A stretch of DNA of 36,630 bases. Source: Nocardioidaceae bacterium (GTDB lineage Bacteria > Actinomycetota > Actinomycetes > Propionibacteriales > Nocardioidaceae). Numbering within the stretch: the stretch's first letter is position 1; each line of letters opens with the position of its first letter. Below are positions 7,798 through 14,843 of this stretch, piece after piece. The position numbers were made by a program, and so were the translations under genes. The notes under the pieces are model-generated. The model did not search any database. It saw only the letters and a program-made list of their open reading frames with translations, and was not told where the DNA came from. Where the stretch lies: the NCBI GenBank assembly GCA_025966335.1, contig JAICRS010000002.1, forward strand, positions 1 to 36,630. Direction: 5' to 3'.

Positions 7798-8463
7798 ATG
7801 CGCGTGACCCAGGCACTGTCTGCGGACGGTGCGGAGCTCGAGACTCTTGCGGCCGCGCTTGACGACGACCGGTCGGGCCGGAGGTGGATGGTCGGTGTGG
7901 CCGGCGCGCCGGGGTCGGGCAAGTCGGCGTTCTGCCGGGCGCTGCTCGAAGTCCTCGGGCCGGGTGCGGTCGGTGTGCCCATGGACGGGTTCCACCTGGC
8001 CGATGCCACGCTCGCGGAGCTCGGCCTCCTCGGTCGCAAGGGTGCTCCCGAGACGTTCGATGCGTGGGGCTATGCGGCCCTCCTCGAGCGCGTGCGGACG
8101 GGCCCGGCGTACGCCGTGTATGCGCCTGGGTTCGAACGCAGCCTGGAGCAGCCGATCGCCGGAGCGATCACGGTTGCCCCGGACGACCGGGTGGTCCTCA
8201 CCGAGGGGAACTACCTGCTGCTGGACCGGCCGGAGTGGCGGGCGGTGCGCCAGGAGCTCGACGAGGTCTGGTTCGTGCAGACCGACGAGGCGCTGCGCCG
8301 ACAGCGGCTGCTGGCCCGCCACGTCGAGTTCGGCAAGAGCGAGGGCGAGGCACGCGCGTGGGTCGAGCGCGTCGACGAGCCGAACGCCCGGCTGGTCGAG
8401 GCGACCAGGACGCGCGCGGACCGGGTGATCGACCTCAGCGCCTGGCGCTCAGCCGCGGTCTAG
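7798..8463 (+). CDS. P-loop nucleoside/nucleotide kinase-family protein (uridine kinase / pantothenate kinase-like)
   Basis: A 221-residue P-loop kinase with Walker A GAPGSGKS at residues 36-43, the Asp-Gly-Phe-His motif VPMDGFHLAD (about 61-70) and VLTEGNYLLLD (about 141-151), the pattern of the uridine kinase/PanK-like family that includes YggC and FrcK. Such enzymes phosphorylate sugars, nucleosides or pantothenate; the substrate cannot be read from sequence. TACATT sits 6 bases before ATG 7798 with no Shine-Dalgarno, suggesting a leaderless mRNA. It overlaps the convergent cupin gene by 4 bases. Confidence 0.8.
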   Translation: MRVTQALSADGAELETLAAALDDDRSGRRWMVGVAGAPGSGKSAFCRALLEVLGPGAVGVPMDGFHLADATLAELGLLGRKGAPETFDAWGYAALLERVRTGPAYAVYAPGFERSLEQPIAGAITVAPDDRVVLTEGNYLLLDRPEWRAVRQELDEVWFVQTDEALRRQRLLARHVEFGKSEGEARAWVERVDEPNARLVEATRTRADRVIDLSAWRSAAV

Positions 8464-8957
8464 AGCCAGTAGGTGTCGTGGCGCAGGCAGAAGTCGGCGA
8501 ACTCGTCCTCGTCCGGCTGCCAGCGACCGGCCGCCATCTCGGCCAGCCCCTCGAAGTAGCCCTCGCGCGGGGCGCCGGGTGTGAAGAGCAGCAACATCGA
8601 GGCGGGTGCGCCGGACTCGTTGCGGAACCCGTGGATCCCGCCCTCGGGAATGAACAAGAAGTCACCCGGTTCGGCGTCGACCCACTGGTTGCCGTTGTAG
8701 AGCCGTACCGTCCCCGACAGGACGAAGAACGACTCGGTGATCGTGCGGTGAAAGTGTGGTCCCGGCCCGGACGGCGCGGCCCCCATGTCCCAGTGGTACA
8801 GCCCGAACTGGTGGCCGGTCATCGCGCCCGTCGCCAGGTAGTGGGCGCGCACGCCACCGGCGGAGGCGTAGGTGATGTCCGGGGGCGTGTCGGCGGGGCG
8901 GAAGGTGCCGCTCGCCTCGCCGGTGTCACCGTGGTAGCGCGGCTCGGGGTAGGACAT
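8460..8957 (-). CDS. Cupin-domain protein
   Basis: A 165-residue single-domain cupin. The first metal motif is visible as GPHFHRTITESFFVLSG (His, His and Glu metal ligands) and the second as PGDFLFIPEGGIHGFRN (His). Cupins of this size are enzymes or small-molecule binders; no substrate is evident. TAGGTT lies 7 bases before the ATG, a leaderless arrangement. It lies 32 bases from the stop of the M1 peptidase on the same strand. Confidence 0.82.
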   Translation of the reverse strand: MSYPEPRYHGDTGEASGTFRPADTPPDITYASAGGVRAHYLATGAMTGHQFGLYHWDMGAAPSGPGPHFHRTITESFFVLSGTVRLYNGNQWVDAEPGDFLFIPEGGIHGFRNESGAPASMLLLFTPGAPREGYFEGLAEMAAGRWQPDEDEFADFCLRHDTYWL

Positions 8958-8989
8958 GGACAGGAACCTACGCCCGGCTGCGCCACCCG

Positions 8990-10390
8990 TCAGTAGCCGC
9001 GCGGCTTCCGCGGTGTGTAGAGCCAGACTCGGAACAGCCGGTCGAGCTGCTCACCGGAGAGCTCCTCGGCCAGCCGCTTGAACTGCGGCGTGGTCCCGGA
9101 ACCGTGCTCGTTGCGCCGTGCCCACGCCCGCAGGATCCGGAAGAAGTCGCGACCGCCGACCTCCATCCGGAGCGCGTGCAGCGTCATCGCGCCGCGCAGG
9201 TAGATCGCCTGGTGGAACAGCCGCCGCGGCACGCCGGGATCGCCGGGCGTGACCCGCCACAGGTGGTTCTTCGGACCGTAGACCTCGTAGAAGAAGTCGA
9301 ACATCTCCTGCTCGACATGACGCTTCCTCCCGGACACCTTCGCCTGCCAGAGCCACTCGGCGTACGACGCGAAGCCCTCGTTGAGCCAGATGTCGCTCCA
9401 GTCGCGCGGCGTCACCGAGTTGCCGAACCACTGGTGCGCGAGCTCGTGCACCATCAGCCACGCCGGCGCGTCGTGCGGGTAGACCGGGCGGCCCTGGGTC
9501 TCCAGGGCGTAGCCGACGTCGATGTTGTCGATGATCATCCCGGAGGACGCGAACGGGTAGCGCCCGAACCGCTTCTCCAGGAACCGCATCACCTTGGGCA
9601 GGTTGCGTCGCTCCCGCTTCGCCCGGCCGGCCTTGACGTCGACGAAGGAGATCAGCGGGACGCCGGACGCGGTGGTGTCGCGGAACATCCGGTACCTGCC
9701 GATGGAGACGGTGGCGAGGTAGGCGGCCATCGGTCGGGTCTCGCGCCAGTGCCAGGTGGTCCGCCGCGGTCCGCGGTCGCGGCCGATCAGCAGTCCGTTC
9801 GAGGCCGCCTTGAGCCGGTTGGGCACGTCGACGGAGATGTCGTACGTCGCCTTGTCGCGCGGTGTGTTGTTCACCGGGAACCAGGTCATCGCGCCGTTCG
9901 GCTCGGACAGCACCGTTGCCCCGTCCGGGGTGGCGATCCAGCCCTCGCCGCCGAGGCCCCCGCCGCTCAGGGCCCGGGGACGGCCGGCGTACTCGACGAC
10001 GACCGTGAACGCCTCACCGGCAGGCAGGGCCTCCGGAAGGGACACGGTCGCCTCGGCGCGGTCGCGGACATGCTCGGCGGGTACCCCGTCGACAGCGACC
10101 CTGGTGATAACGAGCCCGCGCAGCTCCAGGTTGAACGAGGTCAGGTCCTGCTTGGCCACCGCATGCACCGCCGTGGTGGCCACGATCCGCTCGTTCCGCG
10201 GCCGGTAGCTGAGGTCGATGTCGTAGTGGGTGACGTCGTACCCGCCGTTGCCCATCGAGGGGAACAGTGAGTCACCGGACCGGCTCGAACCGGCCGTCGC
10301 CTCCATCGCGTTCGTCGGCAGCATCGTCGCAGCAAGGCCGGCGCTGAGCGTGGTGGCGGTGAGGGCACGCAGCAGGGTGCGTCTGGTCAC
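8990..10390 (-). CDS. Secreted M1-family metallopeptidase (gluzincin), short form
   Basis: A 466-residue peptidase. The start is GTG 10390, preceded by GGGGAG at 8 bases; this gives MTRRTLLRALTATTLSAGLA, a signal sequence with a twin-arginine-like TRRTLLR. The N-terminal beta-rich domain leads to the zinc site HELAHQWFGN (about 312-321) with the third ligand Glu in WLNEGFASY about 19 residues on, the M1 signature. The aminopeptidase exopeptidase motif appears as NGAMTWFPVNN rather than the usual GAMEN. The protein ends soon after the catalytic domain, lacking the long C-terminal domain of full M1 aminopeptidases. It should act outside the membrane on peptides. Confidence 0.85.
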   Translation of the reverse strand: MTRRTLLRALTATTLSAGLAATMLPTNAMEATAGSSRSGDSLFPSMGNGGYDVTHYDIDLSYRPRNERIVATTAVHAVAKQDLTSFNLELRGLVITRVAVDGVPAEHVRDRAEATVSLPEALPAGEAFTVVVEYAGRPRALSGGGLGGEGWIATPDGATVLSEPNGAMTWFPVNNTPRDKATYDISVDVPNRLKAASNGLLIGRDRGPRRTTWHWRETRPMAAYLATVSIGRYRMFRDTTASGVPLISFVDVKAGRAKRERRNLPKVMRFLEKRFGRYPFASSGMIIDNIDVGYALETQGRPVYPHDAPAWLMVHELAHQWFGNSVTPRDWSDIWLNEGFASYAEWLWQAKVSGRKRHVEQEMFDFFYEVYGPKNHLWRVTPGDPGVPRRLFHQAIYLRGAMTLHALRMEVGGRDFFRILRAWARRNEHGSGTTPQFKRLAEELSGEQLDRLFRVWLYTPRKPRGY

Positions 10391-10415
10391 GGTTTGGTTC
10401 TCCCCGAGAAGTAAA

Positions 10416-10429
10416 ATGTGTCGCCACAT
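10416..10429. promoter_or_regulatory. Inverted repeat upstream of the M1 peptidase
   Basis: ATGTG-TCGC-CACAT is a perfect inverted repeat with 5-base arms, 25 bases upstream of the GTG start, next to an AT-rich run unusual for this sequence. It could be an operator overlapping the peptidase promoter. No regulator is indicated. Confidence 0.35.
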
Positions 10430-10479
10430 CCTAGGGCCGCGCGCGAGTCCGTCTTGCCCGAACAGGCAACGTCACACGG

Positions 10480-11475
10480 TCAGCGGACCTCGATCAGCTG
10501 CTCACGGGCGGGGACGAGCTCGCCGATCACCGGGTGACCGGGAAGCTCGCCGGCGACGAGCAGGCCGCCGGAGGTCTGCGCGTCGGCGAGCAGGAGCAGC
10601 TCGTCGTCGGAGACCGTGGACCGCACGTGAGGGCGGACCCAGTCCAGGTTGCGGCGGCTGCCGCCGGGGACGTACCCCGCGGCCAGGGACGGCCGGGCGG
10701 CGTCGAGGTAGGGCACCGCCGCGGCGTCGATGACAGCACCGACGCCACTGGCCCGGGCCAGCTTGAGCAGGTGGCCGAGCAGTCCGAAGCCGGTGACGTC
10801 GGTGGCACAGCACACACCGGCCTCGAGGGCCGCGCGGGACGCGTCCCGGTTCAGCGTGGTCATCACCTCGACCGCCTCGGGGAAGACCTCCCCGGTCGCC
10901 TTGTGCCGGTTGTTGAGGATCCCGAGACCGAGCGGCTTGGTCAGCGTGAGCGGGGTCCCGGCGACGGCGGCGTCGTTGCGGAGCAGCCGTGCCGGGTCGC
11001 CGATGCCGGTGACCGCGAGGCCGTACTTCGGTTCGGGGTCGTCGATGCTGTGTCCGCCGGCCAGGTGCGCGCCGGCCTGGGCGCAGACGTCGGCACCGCC
11101 GCGCAGCACCTGGGCGGCGAGCTCGAACGGGATCCGGTCGCGCGGCCAGGCGAGCAGGTTCACCGCGACCACCGGCGTGCCGCCCATGGCGTAGACGTCG
11201 GAGAGCGCGTTGGCGGCGGCGATCCGGCCCCAGTCGTAGGCGTCGTCGACGACCGGGGTGAAGAAGTCGGCGGTCGCGATCACCGCCCGGTCCTTGTCGA
11301 TCCGGACCGCAGCGGCGTCGTCGCCGTTGTCCAAGCCGACCAGCAGGTCACCGCCCTCACGGCTGGTCGGCAGGTCGGCCAGGACCCGTTCCAGCTCGCC
11401 GGGCGGAACCTTGCAGGCACAGCCGCCCCCGGCGGCGTACTGGGTCAAGCGCACGGCAGAGTCGATGGTGGTCAT
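10480..11475 (-). CDS. selD: Selenide, water dikinase (selenophosphate synthetase)
   Basis: A 331-residue enzyme that makes selenophosphate, the selenium donor for selenocysteine, from selenide and ATP. The catalytic loop GGGCACKVPPGEL carries Cys19 and Lys22, equivalent to Cys17/Lys20 of the E. coli enzyme, so this SelD uses cysteine and not selenocysteine. Other family motifs are DDAAAVRIDKDRAVIATADFF, FANALSDVYAMGG-like AANALSDVYAMGG, AGGHSIDDPEPKYGLAVTG and CCATDVTGFGLLGH. TACGTT at 11482-11487 lies 6 bases before the ATG on the minus strand. It is divergent from the tRNA-Sec gene, with selA and selB beyond. Confidence 0.95.
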   Translation of the reverse strand: MTTIDSAVRLTQYAAGGGCACKVPPGELERVLADLPTSREGGDLLVGLDNGDDAAAVRIDKDRAVIATADFFTPVVDDAYDWGRIAAANALSDVYAMGGTPVVAVNLLAWPRDRIPFELAAQVLRGGADVCAQAGAHLAGGHSIDDPEPKYGLAVTGIGDPARLLRNDAAVAGTPLTLTKPLGLGILNNRHKATGEVFPEAVEVMTTLNRDASRAALEAGVCCATDVTGFGLLGHLLKLARASGVGAVIDAAAVPYLDAARPSLAAGYVPGGSRRNLDWVRPHVRSTVSDDELLLLADAQTSGGLLVAGELPGHPVIGELVPAREQLIEVR

Positions 11476-11481
11476 GGTCTC

Positions 11482-11497
11482 AACGTAGCCCTAGAGT
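11482..11497. promoter_or_regulatory. Back-to-back promoter boxes for selD and tRNA-Sec
   Basis: On the minus strand TACGTT (11487-11482) is 6 bases from the selD ATG. On the plus strand TAGAGT (11492-11497) is 6 bases from the mature 5' end of tRNA-Sec. Both fit -10 boxes for transcripts that begin at or near the start of the gene. They are only 4 bases apart, so the two promoters must overlap and could compete. Confidence 0.5.
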
Positions 11498-11503
11498 GTC
11501 CGC

Positions 11504-11598
11504 GGAGGCGTTTCTCGTCTGGTGACGGGCGCGGTCCTCAAAACCGTAGTGACCGAGTATCTCGGTCAGGCGGGTTCGATTCCCGTCCGCCTCCGCCA
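11504..11598 (+). tRNA. selC: tRNA-Sec (anticodon UCA), with encoded CCA
   Basis: 95 bases including the 3' CCA, the same length as E. coli selC. GGAGGCG (11504-11510) pairs with CGCCTCC (11588-11594). The D stem is 6 pairs (CTCGTC/GACGGG) with a 4-base loop, as in Sec tRNAs. The anticodon loop CCTCAAA has TCA at 11538-11540, reading UGA. The long variable arm is GACCGAG-TAT-CTCGGTC, and the T arm loop is TTCGATT. The eighth acceptor position (T11511/C11587) is mismatched, whereas bacterial Sec tRNAs normally pair there. Together with selA, selB and selD this makes a complete Sec insertion set. Confidence 0.95.
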
Positions 11599-11611
11599 AC
11601 AGTCATGTGCG

Positions 11612-13090
11612 CTACTGCCAGCCGGGTCGAATCACGACGAAGTCGTTCCAGGCGATGCAGCCGGCAAGCTCGCCCGCCACGAGGGTTCCACCCCAGACGG
11701 GGTGGGCCGCGGACTCCTGCTCGGCTTTGAGCGTGGTGTTCGACCCTGAGTTGTCGCCGATGTAGGCGCCATAGTTCTGCAGGGTTCGCGCGATCACCAA
11801 GGCCTCCGGGGAGCACGATCGTGCGGCAAGGTCGATAGTCGGGCTGATCGCGACGCGGGTGCCCTCAGCGCCGAAACCGGACTTGTCGGACTCCGAGCCG
11901 ACCATGGGGTGGACGTGTCCGGCCGCGGAGTCGGTCTCGACGAGGAACATCTCGAGCACGTGCTGCAGGTCGGTGCCGGTCGCCTTCGCGTGGTCCATCA
12001 AGTCCTTGCGGATCATCATCGAGTCCGGGATCACTCCACGGGACCGGTGGTTCTGGGAGCTGTTCGACAGCGGGTTGCGCCTGTCCAGGCCGTTCGAGTC
12101 GTGCCGGAACGCGCCGAAGCTCGACACGTTGATCACGTTGCCGGTGCCCTGCGCGGCGTTCGCAGCCCACACCGAGATGCCGGTGCAGCGGTCGACCACC
12201 ACGAACGGAGAGTCATTGGTTCCGGTGAAGCGGGAGCCCAGGTCCGCGGCCGCGTGGAACCCGGTCGTCTTCAGTGCTGCCCACGTCGACGGCGCGCTGC
12301 CCGTCACGGTGCCGATCTTCCAGACCGGGTCGCTGCAGTCGGCCAGGTCGTAGACCATGCCCCACCTGTTGCTGCCGACGCCGCGGATGATCGGGTAGGC
12401 GGTCGTCTGCTCGGGGTGCGTCGCCATGAAGCTGCGGAACTGTGTCGTGAGCGCCTCGTCGATCGGCGCGCCGGTCAGCTCGGACTGCAAGAACGACGAC
12501 TCGCCGTACGCGACGAACGGTGCACTGACGAGCGCCGGCGTCGCCGTCGGGGACGGCGTGGCCGTCGACGTCGGCGTGGGCGTCGGGGTCGGGGTCGGGG
12601 TCGGCGTGGGAGTTGGTGTCGGGCTCGGCGTCACGCTGGCAGTGGCAGTGGGCGTGGGCGTGGGCGTGGGTGTGGGAGTGGGTGTGGGAGTGGGCGTCGC
12701 GGTCGAGGCGGCGACAGCGTTGCACCAGGCCCCGAAGCCCGACGAGTTGATCGCCCGCACCTGGAAGGTGAGCGGTGACGTCCCCTTGATCGTGCCGGTC
12801 CAGTCATAGGCCCGGACCAGGTTCTCGGTCTGCTTGTTGACCGAGCTCAGCGTCACAACCGGCGACGACTGGCCCTTCACCTTGATCGCGTAACGCCAGA
12901 TCGGAGCGCCGCCGTCCGAGAGCGGGCGGGTCCAGGTGATGCGGTAGTCGTCCGGAGTGCCGGTGATCAGCGTCGCTGCACACGAACCGGGGGCTCCGGG
13001 CGGTACGGCTGCGACAGCGGTGCCGGCATAGGTGGCCGTAGCCAGGAGGATGGCGGCGAGCATGGCGAAAAGCGTGCGGGCGCGAGGCAT
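11612..13090 (-). CDS. Secreted protein: FN3 domain, Thr-Pro linker, unknown C-terminal domain
   Basis: A 492-residue exported protein. Residues 1-27 are a signal peptide ending Ala-Val-Ala. About 28-130 form a fibronectin type III domain ([34 protein letters not shown]). About 131-188 are a low-complexity Thr-Pro linker, common in actinobacterial secreted hydrolases and adhesins. The C-terminal ~300 residues have no family I recognise; they contain four cysteines, a [20 protein letters not shown] segment and [16 protein letters not shown], which could suit a metal-dependent or binding function. The stop is 13 bases from the 3' end of tRNA-Sec, which it faces. It interrupts an otherwise pure selenocysteine locus with no obvious functional link. 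Confidence 0.75.
   Translation of the reverse strand: MPRARTLFAMLAAILLATATYAGTAVAAVPPGAPGSCAATLITGTPDDYRITWTRPLSDGGAPIWRYAIKVKGQSSPVVTLSSVNKQTENLVRAYDWTGTIKGTSPLTFQVRAINSSGFGAWCNAVAASTATPTPTPTPTPTPTPTPTATASVTPSPTPTPTPTPTPTPTPTPTSTATPSPTATPALVSAPFVAYGESSFLQSELTGAPIDEALTTQFRSFMATHPEQTTAYPIIRGVGSNRWGMVYDLADCSDPVWKIGTVTGSAPSTWAALKTTGFHAAADLGSRFTGTNDSPFVVVDRCTGISVWAANAAQGTGNVINVSSFGAFRHDSNGLDRRNPLSNSSQNHRSRGVIPDSMMIRKDLMDHAKATGTDLQHVLEMFLVETDSAAGHVHPMVGSESDKSGFGAEGTRVAISPTIDLAARSCSPEALVIARTLQNYGAYIGDNSGSNTTLKAEQESAAHPVWGGTLVAGELAGCIAWNDFVVIRPGWQ
12537..12712. repeat. Low-complexity Thr-Pro-coding repeat
   Basis: A purine-rich, GTGGGC/GTCGGG-like hexameric repeat (plus strand) that encodes two runs of Thr-Pro dipeptides in the minus-strand secreted protein, separated by a short [10 protein letters not shown] break. 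Units of 6 bases allow length change without frameshift, so linker length may vary between strains. Confidence 0.8.
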
Positions 13091-13539
13091 GGGGGATTCC
13101 TTGGACGGGCGGAGGCTGAGAGGATCGGCGGGGCCGGGGGTTGCCCACCGGGGGCTGTAGCCCGCAAAGGCTACGTCGCCGCGCCGTGTCTTCGCAGGCG
13201 ATCGGAAAGAGCCGGCGGGTCAACCGAGCGGACGTAACGTACGTCCTCGCTGGAGATGGGGCGGGGATGAGGTCGCACCCGGGGATTGCCTGGATACCTC
13301 TGAACCGGAGTCCCCGCTGCACACCGGTACGGCTGGTGGTTTTCTCGAAGCCGTGCCACCAGCATGCACCTGCATCCGCGAGAACGGCATGCCCCGGTGA
13401 ACCCATTTCTCGACGGCTGACTGGACGGGGAGAGCCTAGTCAGTGACCGTCGCGGTACGTCGCTGCCTAGGATGGGCAGCCACAGGAACATTCCGGGTGT
13501 CCCACACCGGAACCGAGTCCAGCCCCGGAAGGACGTGCC
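13091..13539. other. Non-coding stretch between the secreted-protein gene and selA, rich in inverted repeats
   Basis: 449 bases with no supportable gene, serving as the divergent upstream region of the secreted protein (minus) and selA (plus). It contains three clear inverted repeats: GTAGCC-CGCAAA-GGCTAC at 13157-13174; GGACGTA-ACG-TACGTCC at 13230-13246; and two overlapping, mutually exclusive stems at 13330-13363 (ACGGCT with AGCCGT, or GCTGGTGG with CCACCAGC). The first two sit in what would be the 5' leader of the secreted-protein mRNA. The alternative pairing is the kind of structure seen in regulatory leaders, but I match no known riboswitch. Confidence 0.45.
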
Positions 13540-14841
13540 TTGGAGGACCGGCGCCGGTCGACACCGCGCACCGACAGTGTGCTCGCCGAGCCCTCGGTCC
13601 GCGAGGCCGTGCTCCGGCTGGGACCCGGCATCGTGAAGCAGACCGTGGTGGCCGTGCTGGACCGGTGCCGCGCCGGCGAGCTCACGCCCGCGGACGTGGT
13701 GCCGCTCGTGCTCGCGTCCCTGCCGGAGGGCGCCTCGTCGTTGCGGCGCGTCGTCAATGCGACCGGCGTGGTGGTGCACACCAACCTCGGGCGGGCGCCG
13801 CTGTCCGACGCGGCGGTGGATGCGATGACCGTCGCCGCGGGCGCGACCGACGTGGAGCTGGACCTCGCGACCGGCCGACGGGACAAGCGTGGCCGCGGGA
13901 CGCTGGCCGCCCTGGCCGCTGCGGTGCCCGACGCCGGCGACGTGCACGTGGTCAACAACGGCGCCGCCGCGCTGGCCCTGGTCACCCGTGTGCTCGCGGC
14001 CGGCCGCAACGTGGTGGTCGCCCGCGGCGAGATGGTCGAGATCGGGGACGGTTTCCGGATCCCCGAGCTGGTCGAGTCGATGGGCGCGACGCTGCGCGAG
14101 GTGGGCACCACCAACCGGGTCCGCCTGGCCGACTACGAGGACGCGGTCGATCACGACACCGGGTTTGTGCTGAAGGTGCACCCCTCGAACTTCGTCGTCT
14201 CCGGGTTCACGTCCACGGTCTCGATCGCCGAGGTAGCGACCCTGCCGGTGCCGGTGGTCGCCGACATCGGCTCGGGGCTGCTCGCCCCGCACCCCCGGCT
14301 TCCGGACGAACCGAGCGCCGCGACGAGTCTGCGCTCGGGCGCTGCGCTGGTTACCGCGTCCGGTGACAAGCTCCTCGGCGGACCGCAGTGCGGGCTGCTG
14401 CTCGGTGAGGCCTCGCTGGTGGCGTCGCTGCGCCGGCACCCGTTCGCCCGCGCCCTGCGGGTCGACAAGCTGACCCTGGCGGCGCTGGAGGCGACGCTGA
14501 CCGGACCGACACCACCGGTGCCCGCGGCCCTCGCCGGCGACCACGAGGACCTGATGCGTCGCGCCCGCCAGATCTGCGTCGAGCTCGGCGGGGCGGTGCC
14601 GGCCGAGGCCGTGCCCTCGTCGGCAGCGGTCGGGGGAGGCGGGGCCCCCGGCGTCGTCCTGCCCAGTGCCGCGGTGGCGCTGCCCTCGGAGCTGGCCGAG
14701 CCGCTCCGGGCCGGACAGCCCGCCGTCGTCGGGCACGTGGAGCGCGGTCGGCTGCTGCTGGACCTGATCGCGGTGCCGGCCGGGGCCGACGCGGCCGTCG
14801 TCGAGGCGGTACGCCGGGCCGCGAAGACGACCCAGGGCTGA
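13540..14841 (+). CDS. selA: L-seryl-tRNA(Sec) selenium transferase
   Basis: A 433-residue PLP enzyme that converts seryl-tRNA(Sec) to selenocysteyl-tRNA(Sec) using selenophosphate from SelD. Family motifs are visible: RRVVNATGVVVHTNLGRAPL, VVNNGAAALAL, HPSNFVVSGF, VVADIGSGLL and the PLP lysine Lys277 in TASGDKLLGGPQCG. Length is slightly short of the usual 450-470. The start is TTG 13540, preceded by GGAAGGA at about 6 bases. selB follows after 2 bases, so the two are translated from one mRNA. Confidence 0.95.
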   Translation: MEDRRRSTPRTDSVLAEPSVREAVLRLGPGIVKQTVVAVLDRCRAGELTPADVVPLVLASLPEGASSLRRVVNATGVVVHTNLGRAPLSDAAVDAMTVAAGATDVELDLATGRRDKRGRGTLAALAAAVPDAGDVHVVNNGAAALALVTRVLAAGRNVVVARGEMVEIGDGFRIPELVESMGATLREVGTTNRVRLADYEDAVDHDTGFVLKVHPSNFVVSGFTSTVSIAEVATLPVPVVADIGSGLLAPHPRLPDEPSAATSLRSGAALVTASGDKLLGGPQCGLLLGEASLVASLRRHPFARALRVDKLTLAALEATLTGPTPPVPAALAGDHEDLMRRARQICVELGGAVPAEAVPSSAAVGGGGAPGVVLPSAAVALPSELAEPLRAGQPAVVGHVERGRLLLDLIAVPAGADAAVVEAVRRAAKTTQG

Positions 14842-14843
14842 CC

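Noticed and set aside
10480-11475. Selenocysteine in SelD itself
   Set aside because: The catalytic position is encoded as Cys and no in-frame TGA occurs.
12426-12809. Plus-strand Gly-Val repeat protein
   Set aside because: It is the complement of the Thr-Pro linker code and has no start context or domain.
11599-13090. Genomic island integrated at tRNA-Sec
   Set aside because: No integrase and no direct repeat of the tRNA 3' end was seen; a single gene follows.
13091-13539. Cyclic di-GMP (GEMM) or cyclic di-AMP riboswitch
   Set aside because: A CGCAAAGGCTAC segment and GGTTG/CAACC pairing recall parts of GEMM, but the conserved elements are not in the right order on either strand. Reported only as unassigned hairpins.
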